Positions 14,183 through 20,909 of a stretch of DNA of 23,242 nt are shown one piece after another (position 1 is the first letter of the stretch; each line of letters starts with the position of its first letter). The stretch spans positions 1 through 23,242 of the forward strand of contig JAKAXN010000024.1 in the NCBI GenBank assembly GCA_021816565.1, written 5' to 3'. A model generated the notes under the pieces. That model did not search any database and had not been told where the DNA came from. It worked only from the letters and a program-made list of their open reading frames with translations. The translations under genes and the position numbers were made by a program. This DNA comes from Actinomycetes bacterium. GTDB lineage: Bacteria > Actinomycetota > Acidimicrobiia > Acidimicrobiales > Palsa-688.

Positions 14183-15954
14183 CCGCCACCCCCCGGAACG
14201 CCGGGTCCACCCCAGCCACCAAGAGCGCCCGGAGCGTGGCAGCCGCCACCAAGCGCACCGCCACCACCAGGGCAGGCGCCACCAAGGCAGCCACCACCAA
14301 GGCGGCTGCCAAGCGCGCGGCTACCACCACGAACAAGGCCACCGGCGCCGCCAAGCGGCGCCCGGCGGGCGTCGGCGTCATCCCCGACGACCCGATCATG
14401 GCCACGTTCGCGGCGGCCGCGGCCGTCCCGGCCCGGGCCCGGGTGCTGGCGGTACCGGTGTTCGCCGACCTGTCCACCCCCGACGGCGCATTCCCCGACG
14501 GTGCATCCCTTGACGGCGGGTTTCCCGACGGTGGTGCCGGGAGGGCTTCCTCTTACCTGAAGCAGCGGCGGTTCGAGGGCCGCCCGGGCCAGGCGCTGGC
14601 CCTCCCCTCCGGGAACGGGACCACCATCGTGGCCCTCGGCGTGGGGGAGCCGGGGGCGGTCACACGCGACGACCTGCGCCGGGCCGCCGCCGCGCTGGCC
14701 CGCCAGGCCGGGGACGCCGACCACGTGGCCACGACCCTCCTGGCCGCGGCGGCCCAGCCGGCCCGCACCACCAGGGCCGCGCAGAAGGCAGCCGCGCAGA
14801 AGGCAGCCGCGCAGAAGGCGGCCACTCGGGCCGGCGCCGGCGCGCTCAGCTCCGACCAGGCCGCCGCCGCCATCGTGGAGGGCTTCGCTCTGGGCGCCTA
14901 CCGCTACGCCGGGTCGGCCCGGCGGGCGGCCGGCGCCCGGGTGGAGCGGGTCACCGTCGTCGGTGCGTCGCGCGACGCCCTGCGCCGGGGCCAGGTGGTG
15001 GCCGAGGCCGCCTGCCGGGCGCGGGACTGGGTCAACCGTCCGCCCCGCAACCTGACCCCCCGGGAACTGGCCCGCCTGGCCGTGCGGGAGGCCGGCCGGG
15101 TCGGTCTCAAGGCCGAGGTCTGGGACGAGAGGCGCATCGCCGCCGGCAACCTGGGGGGCCTGCTCGGGGTGGCTGCCGGAGCGGCCGAGCCGCCCCGGCT
15201 GATCCGCCTCGAGCACCGGGCCCGGCGGGCGGCCGCCACCGTCCACCTGGTCGGCAAGGGCATCACCTTCGACTCCGGGGGGCTGTCGCTAAAGCCTCCG
15301 GCATCGATGATGACCATGAAGGACGACATGGGCGGGGCCGCCGCGGTCATCTGCGCCACCATCGCCCTGGCCCAGCTGGACGTCCCGGTCAACGTGGTGT
15401 GCTGGGTGGCGGCCACCGAGAACATGCCGAGCGGCACCGCCATCCACCCCGGCGACGTCCTGACCGCCCGCAACGGCAAGACCATCGAGGTGCTCAACAC
15501 CGACGCCGAGGGGCGGCTGGTGCTGGCCGACGCCCTGTCCCTGGCGGTCGAGGAGAAGCCCGACGCCATCATCGACGTGGCCACGCTGACCGGGGGCCAG
15601 CGGGTGGCCCTGGGCGACAGGGTCGCCGCAGTCATGGGCACCGACGCCGACCTGATCCGTCGGGTGATCGACGCCGGCACGGCGGCCGGGGAGCCGTACT
15701 GGGAGCTGCCCCTCTACGCCCCGTACCGCAAGCAGCTCGACTCCGAGGTCGCCGACCTGAAGAACGTGGCCGGAGGCCCGGCCGCCTCGTCGATCATGGC
15801 CGGATTGTTCCTCCAGGAGTTCGCCGGCGAGGGGGCCTGGGCCCACCTGGACATCGCCGCCCCGGCCTGGTCGGAGTCGGAGGAGGGCTGGATCGCCAAG
15901 GGCGGGACCGGTTGGGGGGTCCGCAGCCTGGTCGAGCTGGTCGCCAACTGGTAG
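14179..15954 (+). CDS. pepA: Leucyl aminopeptidase (M17) with basic Lys/Ala-rich N-terminal tail
   Basis: A 591-residue M17 aminopeptidase. The two-metal site is complete: Lys360, Asp365, Asp383, Asp442 and Glu444, with Arg446 in NTDAEGR, at the same spacing as E. coli PepA. The protein is about 90 residues longer than that enzyme. The excess is mainly a tail (1-64) made of Ala, Thr, Lys and Arg with no Asp or Glu, like histone H1 or mycobacterial HU tails. There are also two repeat inserts: four PDGAF-like pentapeptides (101-120) and three AAQKA pentapeptides (200-214). The start ATG overlaps the adenosyltransferase stop (ATGA); a start at 14113 would lie inside that gene. It should release N-terminal residues from peptides in the cytoplasm. 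The tail suggests binding to DNA or another polyanion, which is inference. Confidence 0.93.
   Translation: MTATPRNAGSTPATKSARSVAAATKRTATTRAGATKAATTKAAAKRAATTTNKATGAAKRRPAGVGVIPDDPIMATFAAAAAVPARARVLAVPVFADLSTPDGAFPDGASLDGGFPDGGAGRASSYLKQRRFEGRPGQALALPSGNGTTIVALGVGEPGAVTRDDLRRAAAALARQAGDADHVATTLLAAAAQPARTTRAAQKAAAQKAAAQKAATRAGAGALSSDQAAAAIVEGFALGAYRYAGSARRAAGARVERVTVVGASRDALRRGQVVAEAACRARDWVNRPPRNLTPRELARLAVREAGRVGLKAEVWDERRIAAGNLGGLLGVAAGAAEPPRLIRLEHRARRAAATVHLVGKGITFDSGGLSLKPPASMMTMKDDMGGAAAVICATIALAQLDVPVNVVCWVAATENMPSGTAIHPGDVLTARNGKTIEVLNTDAEGRLVLADALSLAVEEKPDAIIDVATLTGGQRVALGDRVAAVMGTDADLIRRVIDAGTAAGEPYWELPLYAPYRKQLDSEVADLKNVAGGPAASSIMAGLFLQEFAGEGAWAHLDIAAPAWSESEEGWIAKGGTGWGVRSLVELVANW
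14479..14538 (+). repeat. pepA: 15-bp tandem repeat x4 in pepA (PDGAF-like pentapeptides)
   Basis: Four imperfect 15-bp units encode PDGAF, PDGAS, LDGGF and PDGGA in frame, residues 101-120. They lie in the N-terminal non-catalytic domain, probably a surface loop. Confidence 0.8.
14776..14820 (+). repeat. pepA: 15-bp tandem repeat x3 in pepA (AAQKA pentapeptides)
   Basis: Three near-perfect 15-bp units (GCCGCGCAGAAGGCA type) encode AAQKA three times, residues 200-214. They are flanked by TTRA and TRAGAG, so this is a second short basic Ala-rich patch. Near-identity of the units suggests recent expansion. Confidence 0.85.
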
Positions 15955-15985
15955 CCGTCGCGGCGAGGGCCGCTGCGGGCCGGGC

Positions 15986-17410
15986 CTACGAGGCCTGGCT
16001 CACCGAGGACATGTTGAAGTCCGGCACCCGCACGGCCGGCATGGCCGTGCGGGTGAAGTAGTCACACCATTCGCGCGGGAGGGTGCGGTGGGAGGTGCCG
16101 ACCACCGCGGCCCGGGCCAGCAGGTCGACCGGGCTCTCGTTGAAGCGGTAGTTGTTGACAGCGGCAGTGACTTCACCGTCCTCGACCAGGTATACGCCGT
16201 CGCGGGTCAGCCCGGTGAGCAGCATGGTCTGGGGGTCGACCTCCCGGATGTACCACAGACAGGTGAGCAGCAGCCCCCGCTCCATGCCGGCCACCAGCCG
16301 GTCGGTGTCGCCGTGGGTTGGCCCGTCGGCGGACTCGAGGATCAGGTTGTCGATGTATGGCGTGCAGGTCAGCCCGGTCAGGGCGGAGCTGTGCCTGGTC
16401 TGGACCAGGGCGCCCAGGACCCCGTTGGAGATCCAGGAGGTGGGTTCCAGGGCCGTGCCGTTGTCGAAGACCGAGCGGGTGGACGCCGACTGCACGGCGG
16501 TTAGGAACGGGGTGCACTCGAGGCCGGCCGCCACGGGTTCGCTGCGCAGGGTCAGTGGATGGTCCGACAGGCGGTCGCCGATCCGGGTGCCCCCGCCGGG
16601 CCGGCTGAACACCGTCCGCCCCTCGTGGGCGTCCTTGGCCCCGGCCGACCAGTACAGGTAGATCATGAGATCGGCGACCGCGCTCGGGGGCAGGACGGTG
16701 TCGTAGCGGCCGGCCGGGAGGTCCACCCGGCGGGCCGCCCAGCCCAGGCGGCGGTCCAGCTCGCCGTGGAGGGCGGGGACGTCCACGTCGGCGAAGTCGG
16801 CGGTCGGGACCCCTACCCAGCAGGAGCGCGACAGGTCAGCCGACTTGGCGTTGATCTCGGCGTGCCCGGTGGGCTGGTCGAAGCGGGAGCGCAGGCCCTC
16901 CGAGGTGCCGACGAAGACGCTCGCCATCTGATGGTGGGCGAAGCCGTAGAGAAGCTGGTCGGAGGCGGCCGCCCGCCGGAAGCTCTCGCCCAGTGCAGGG
17001 GCGAAGGAGGAGAACACCCCTATGGAGGTGTCGGCCGGCGGCGCCGACCAGTCGCCGCTCGACGCCCCGGCCCCCATCAGAGGGGCGGCGTCCTCCGCCG
17101 GGGCCGACTGGCGGGCCGTGGCCTCGGATTCGGCCACCAGGCCGGCCAGGTCGTCGGGGTCGACGCCCTGGCGGGTGACCGTGCCGACCGAGGCGCCGAC
17201 CACGGAGATGACGGTGACCGACCGGGACCGGCCGGTGCCGTTGGTGGTGAGGGTGTTGTTGGCCCAGCGCAGGTTGGCCTCGGAGCCCTCCTCCACCAGG
17301 ACCACGCAGCCGTCGGCCCGCGACAGCGACAGGGCCCGCTCCACGACATCCTGCGGCGAGGACCGGGGAGAAGGCGACGGCGCCGGGAACGGACCGGGTG
17401 ACGATGACAT
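15986..17410 (-). CDS. tldE: TldE/PmbA-family metalloprotease-complex subunit
   Basis: A 474-residue protein of the TldD/PmbA family. It follows tldD with no gap (the tldD TAG is directly followed by this ATG) and lacks the HExxxH motif, as expected for the non-metal-binding TldE partner. The C-terminal half shows the family pattern, including LTCLWYIREVDPQTMLLTGL and RDGVYLVEDGEVTAAVNNYR. TldD and TldE form a heterodimeric protease that degrades small or unfolded peptides and, in enterobacteria, trims peptide-antibiotic leaders and the antitoxin CcdA. The first 20 residues are Pro/Ser-rich and probably disordered. The last codons carry a perfect 13-bp inverted repeat. It converges with pepA across a 31-bp gap. 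Confidence 0.9.
   Translation of the reverse strand: MSSSPGPFPAPSPSPRSSPQDVVERALSLSRADGCVVLVEEGSEANLRWANNTLTTNGTGRSRSVTVISVVGASVGTVTRQGVDPDDLAGLVAESEATARQSAPAEDAAPLMGAGASSGDWSAPPADTSIGVFSSFAPALGESFRRAAASDQLLYGFAHHQMASVFVGTSEGLRSRFDQPTGHAEINAKSADLSRSCWVGVPTADFADVDVPALHGELDRRLGWAARRVDLPAGRYDTVLPPSAVADLMIYLYWSAGAKDAHEGRTVFSRPGGGTRIGDRLSDHPLTLRSEPVAAGLECTPFLTAVQSASTRSVFDNGTALEPTSWISNGVLGALVQTRHSSALTGLTCTPYIDNLILESADGPTHGDTDRLVAGMERGLLLTCLWYIREVDPQTMLLTGLTRDGVYLVEDGEVTAAVNNYRFNESPVDLLARAAVVGTSHRTLPREWCDYFTRTAMPAVRVPDFNMSSVSQAS
16025..16055 (+). repeat. Perfect 13-bp inverted repeat (5-bp loop) near the 3' end of tldE
   Basis: CACCCGCACGGCC (16025-16037) pairs perfectly with GGCCGTGCGGGTG (16043-16055) around GGCAT. 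It lies inside the tldE coding sequence and about 70 bp past the pepA stop. The RNA hairpin would be very stable on either strand. No T-run follows on either side, so it is not a classical intrinsic terminator, but it could attenuate or end the convergent transcripts. Confidence 0.75.
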
Positions 17411-19006
17411 CTAGCGACCCGCCTCACTGTTGGTGTTGAGTATCCGCACCTGCCGGAACAGCGCCGAGGGGCAGCCGTGGCTCACCGCCGCGGTCTGGCC
17501 GGGTTGGCCCTTGCCGCAGTTGAAGGCCCCGCCGAGCACGTAGGTCTGCTCACCGCCGACGGCCTCCATGGACCCCCAGAACCGGGTGGTGGTGCCCTGG
17601 TAGGCCAGGTCCCTCAGCTGCCCGGCCAGGCGGCCGGCCCGGATGCGGTAGAAGCGCTGACCGGTGAACTGGAAGTTGTACCTCTGCATGTCGATCGACC
17701 AGCTCCGGTCGCCGACGATGTAGACGCCGTCGGTCACGCCGCTTATCAGTTCCTCGGTGGAGGGACCCCCGACGGCCGGTTGCAGCGACACGTTGGCCAT
17801 CCGCTGGAGCGGCACCCGCATGGCGGAGTCGGCGAAGGCGCAGCCGTTGGACCGGCCCAGCTCCTGGCGGGCGGCCATGGCCCGGTTGAGCTGGTAGCCG
17901 ACGAGGGTCCCTTCCCGGATCAGGTCCCAAGACTGGGCTTCGACGCCTTCGTCGTCGAAGCCGACGGTGGCCAGCCCGTGCTCCACGGTCCGGTCGCCGG
18001 TCACGTGCATGACCGGCGACCCGTAGCGGAGCCGGCCCAGCTGGTCGAAGGTGGCGAACGAGGTGCCGGCGTAGGCCGCCTCGTAGCCGAGGGCCCGGTC
18101 CAGTTCGGTGGCGTGCCCGATGGACTCATGGATGGTCAGCCACAGGTTGGACGGGTCGATGACCACGTCGAACTCGCCGCTGTCGACGGTGGGGGCGGCC
18201 ATCTTCTCGGCCAGGAGCTCCGGCAGCTGCGACAGCTCGGCGTCCCAGTCCCAGCCGGTGCCGGTCAGGTACTCCCAGCCCCGGCCGACCGGCGGGGCGA
18301 TGGTGCGCATCGAGTCGAAGGCCCCGGTACCGGCGTCGACGGCCACCGCCGTGGCCTCGGGATGGACGCGCACCCGCTGTTGGGTGGTGCGGGTTCCGGC
18401 CAGATCGGCGTAGAACTTGTTCTCCTGCACGGCCATCACGCTGGCGTCGGCGTGGCTCACCCGGCGGTCCGATATCAGCCGCTCGGTCCACCCGATGAGC
18501 AGGCCGGAGCGCTCGGCGGGCTCCACATCGAAGGGGTTGACGGCGTAGGGGCTGACCCAGGTGGCGACGTGCACCGGCTCGGGAGCCAGTTCCACCCTCT
18601 CGGTGTTGATGGCCGCCGAGACCCGGGCCACCTCGAGCGCGTCGCGGGCGGCGCGGGCCGCGGCCTCGGCCGATACCTCGGTGGTGGCGGCGAAGCCCCA
18701 CGTGCCGTCCAGCAGCACCCGGACCGACAGGCCGGCGCTGGAGTCGTCACCCGCCCCTTCGAGCTGTCCGTCGCGGGCGGTCGCGATGGCGGTCCTGGTC
18801 CGCTCGACGCGTATCTCGGCGTGCCCGGCTCCCCCGGAGCGGGCGGCGTCGAGGGCCGCGTCGGCCAGGCGGTAGAGGGGCAGGGCGGTGAAGGTCGGGT
18901 CCACGGCCCCGGCTCCGCCGGCCGGCGACGGCCGCCCGGCCGGAGAGCCGGCCGGAGGGCCGGTGGGAGGGCCGGCGGGAGGGCCGGCAGGGGAGGAAGC
19001 GCTCAT
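17411..19006 (-). CDS. tldD: TldD-family metalloprotease (catalytic subunit)
   Basis: A 531-residue TldD with the metal-binding motif HESIGH (His293, Glu294, His298) followed by ATELD. The C-terminal GGAFNCGKGQPGQ segment carries the conserved Cys region of the family. It is the active partner of TldE. The ATG at 19006 lies 1 bp after the permease stop, but the first 34 residues are Pro/Gly/Ala repeats. GTG 18904 (residue 35) would give a 497-residue protein, nearer the usual TldD length, so the start is open. The order exporter ATPase, permease, tldD, tldE with gaps of 10, 1 and 0 bp points to one transcript and possibly a peptide-processing and export role. Confidence 0.92.
   Translation of the reverse strand: MSASSPAGPPAGPPTGPPAGSPAGRPSPAGGAGAVDPTFTALPLYRLADAALDAARSGGAGHAEIRVERTRTAIATARDGQLEGAGDDSSAGLSVRVLLDGTWGFAATTEVSAEAAARAARDALEVARVSAAINTERVELAPEPVHVATWVSPYAVNPFDVEPAERSGLLIGWTERLISDRRVSHADASVMAVQENKFYADLAGTRTTQQRVRVHPEATAVAVDAGTGAFDSMRTIAPPVGRGWEYLTGTGWDWDAELSQLPELLAEKMAAPTVDSGEFDVVIDPSNLWLTIHESIGHATELDRALGYEAAYAGTSFATFDQLGRLRYGSPVMHVTGDRTVEHGLATVGFDDEGVEAQSWDLIREGTLVGYQLNRAMAARQELGRSNGCAFADSAMRVPLQRMANVSLQPAVGGPSTEELISGVTDGVYIVGDRSWSIDMQRYNFQFTGQRFYRIRAGRLAGQLRDLAYQGTTTRFWGSMEAVGGEQTYVLGGAFNCGKGQPGQTAAVSHGCPSALFRQVRILNTNSEAGR
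18940..18987 (-). repeat. tldD: 12-bp tandem repeat x4 in the tldD N-terminus
   Basis: Four units of the type CCGGAGGGCCGG (plus-strand reading) encode PAGP/PTGP-like repeats in the first 25 residues. If translation starts at GTG 18904 the repeat would be untranslated and lie just ahead of the gene. Confidence 0.75.
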
Positions 19007-19007
19007 G

Positions 19008-19832
19008 TCACACCCGACGGTAGGCGCGCGCCGCCAGCCATCCGAACAGAGCGAGAATCCCGACGACCCAAGCGGCGCTCTGCCAGGCGTGCAGGGCCAG
19101 CGGACCCCCCACCGCGAGGGAGCGCATCTCATCGATGAAGATGGTGAACGGCTGGTTCTTGGCGAAGGCCTGCAGCCAGCCCGGCATGCCGGCGATGGGC
19201 ACGAAGGCGGAGCTGACGAAGGTCAGCGGGAACACCCAGATGAACCCGAACGCCTGTACCGACTCCTCGTCACGGATGGCCAGGCCGGTGAAGGCCGACA
19301 CGCAGGCCACCGCCAGGCCCACGGCCAGGGCGAGCAGCACCATGAGCACGGCCGGCCAGGCCCCGTTCTCGAAGCGGAAACCCACCGCGTAGCCGGTGGC
19401 GATGAGCACCCCGATGGTGACCGCCAGGCGGACCAGGTCGGCGCCGAGGCGGCCGACCAGCACCGCGGAGCGGGCCATGGGCATGGACCGCAACCGGTCT
19501 ATCGACCCCTTCTGCAGCTCCTGGGCCAGGGCGATGGCCGTGCCGAAACTGGTGAAGGCGCAGGTCTGGCCGATGATCCCCGGCAGGAGGTAGTTGACGT
19601 ACCCACCGGGTACGTGCACGGTTATGGCCCCGCCGAAGACGTAGCGGAACAGCAGCATGAACATCATCGGCTGCACGACCGTGAACATGATGTAGGCCGG
19701 ATTGCGTCGCCACAGCAGCAGGTTGCGCTGCATGATGGTGAGCGAGTCGACCACCGCCCAACGAAGCCGGGACCCGGGGGACCCGGCGGCGGGCGGGGAG
19801 ATGGCCGGGGCGGCGACGGTGGCGGTGCTCAA
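19008..19832 (-). CDS. ABC-2 type transporter permease, DrrB-like
   Basis: A 274-residue integral membrane protein with about six hydrophobic segments (near residues 47-67, 78-100, 128-150, 155-180, 185-208 and 248-268). The segment RDEESVQAFGFIWVFPLTFVSSAFVP followed by MPGWLQAFAKNQPFT is characteristic of the DrrB/ABC-2 family, as in daunorubicin-type exporters. It forms the channel for the ATPase encoded just upstream. The start is TTG 19832, chosen for the AAGGAGG 4 bp upstream; the frame continues further upstream but would overlap the ATPase. An N-terminal Ala/Pro-rich cytoplasmic segment (about 1-25) precedes the first helix. The substrate is unknown: drug, lipid or peptide. Confidence 0.9.
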   Translation of the reverse strand: MSTATVAAPAISPPAAGSPGSRLRWAVVDSLTIMQRNLLLWRRNPAYIMFTVVQPMMFMLLFRYVFGGAITVHVPGGYVNYLLPGIIGQTCAFTSFGTAIALAQELQKGSIDRLRSMPMARSAVLVGRLGADLVRLAVTIGVLIATGYAVGFRFENGAWPAVLMVLLALAVGLAVACVSAFTGLAIRDEESVQAFGFIWVFPLTFVSSAFVPIAGMPGWLQAFAKNQPFTIFIDEMRSLAVGGPLALHAWQSAAWVVGILALFGWLAARAYRRV

Positions 19833-19836
19833 GTTT

Positions 19837-19843
19837 CCTCCTT
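19837..19843 (-). promoter_or_regulatory. Strong Shine-Dalgarno (AAGGAGG) selecting the TTG start of the permease
   Basis: AAGGAGG on the minus strand begins at the last base of the ATPase stop codon and lies 4 bp before TTG 19832. It is the closest match to the anti-Shine-Dalgarno in the window and explains use of the rare TTG start. Confidence 0.8.
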
Positions 19844-20883
19844 CACGGGGCTGATCTCCCCTCCTCCACCGGAGCGTCCTTGGCGGCCCCACCCCTCCGC
19901 CGGCGGCGGGGCTGGGCGGTCTCCCCGTCGGACGCGGCGTGCCCGGTGAGCGCCAGGAACACGTCGTCGAGGGACGGGCGGTGCATGGCCAGGCCGTGGA
20001 TCTCGATGCCCGCGCCGTCGAGCAGGCGGACCGCCTCGACCAGCGCCTCCGAGCCCCGCCGCCCGATGCGCAGGGCGATCCGGCCGGTCCCGGAGTCGGC
20101 GGGGGCGTCGCTCTCGGACAGGCCGGCGACGACGCGGGCCGCTTCGGCCCGCCGTTCCGGGTCCGGGACGGTGAACTCGATGACGTCGCCTCCGACCCGG
20201 TCCTTCAGCTGGTCGGAGGTGCCCGACGCGATGACCTGCCCCTGGTCGATCACCACGATCTGGTCGGCCAGCTCGTCGGCCTCGTCCAGGTACTGGGTGG
20301 TGAGCAGGAGGGTGGTACCGCCGTCCACCAGCTCGCGGATCACCGACCACATGCCGATCCGGCTGCGGGGGTCCAGCCCGGTGGTCGGCTCGTCGAGGAA
20401 CAGCACCGCAGGCTCGGCCACCAGGCTGGCGGCCAGGTCGAGCCGTCGCTGCATGCCGCCCGAGTACGTGCGCGCCGGGCGGTCACCGGCGTCGGTGAGG
20501 GCGAACCGGTCGAGCAGCTCGGCGGCCCGCTGGCGGCAGCGTGCCCGGGGCAGGTGGTAGAGGCGGCCCACGAACTCGAGATTCTCCCGGCCGGTGAGCT
20601 CCTCCTGGATGGCGGCCGACTGGCCGGCCAGGCCGATGATGCGCCGCACGCCGGCGGCGTCGGCCACCACGTCGCGCCCCTCGATCACCGCCCGGCCGGC
20701 GTCGGGTTCGAGCAGGGTGGTGAGGATGCGCACGGCGGTGGTCTTGCCGGCCCCGTTGGGCCCCAGGACCCCGAGGATGGAGCCGCGGGGCACAGCCAGG
20801 TCGACGCCGCGCAGGGCCCGGACCGGACCGAAGGACTTCTCGATCCCCTCCACCAGGATGGCGGCGTCGCTGCCGGATGTCAC
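19843..20883 (-). CDS. ABC transporter ATP-binding protein, DrrA-like
   Basis: A 346-residue ATPase of the DrrA subfamily. It has Walker A GPNGAGKT (41-48), the signature YSGGMQRR (140-147) and Walker B LFLDEPTTGLD with Asp164 and Glu165. The C-terminal extension (about 225-315), ending in HRPSLDDVFLALTGH, is the DrrA-type regulatory domain. A basic tail with PRRRRRGG follows. It powers export through the DrrB-like permease. The GTG start has no Shine-Dalgarno but has TAGCGT 6 bp upstream, so the operon probably begins here. Only 26 bp separate it from the GH15-like gene. Confidence 0.95.
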   Translation of the reverse strand: MTSGSDAAILVEGIEKSFGPVRALRGVDLAVPRGSILGVLGPNGAGKTTAVRILTTLLEPDAGRAVIEGRDVVADAAGVRRIIGLAGQSAAIQEELTGRENLEFVGRLYHLPRARCRQRAAELLDRFALTDAGDRPARTYSGGMQRRLDLAASLVAEPAVLFLDEPTTGLDPRSRIGMWSVIRELVDGGTTLLLTTQYLDEADELADQIVVIDQGQVIASGTSDQLKDRVGGDVIEFTVPDPERRAEAARVVAGLSESDAPADSGTGRIALRIGRRGSEALVEAVRLLDGAGIEIHGLAMHRPSLDDVFLALTGHAASDGETAQPRRRRRGGAAKDAPVEEGRSAP

Positions 20884-20889
20884 GGGCGC

Positions 20890-20895
20890 ACGCTA
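20890..20895 (-). promoter_or_regulatory. Candidate leaderless promoter -10 (TAGCGT) of the ABC-tldDE operon
   Basis: On the minus strand GCTAGCGT is followed by GCGCCC and then GTG 20883. The TANNNT hexamer sits in the 26-bp gap after the GH15-like gene. The -35 region would fall within that gene's last codons. Confidence 0.55.
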
Positions 20896-20909
20896 GCGAC
20901 CCCCGGTTG

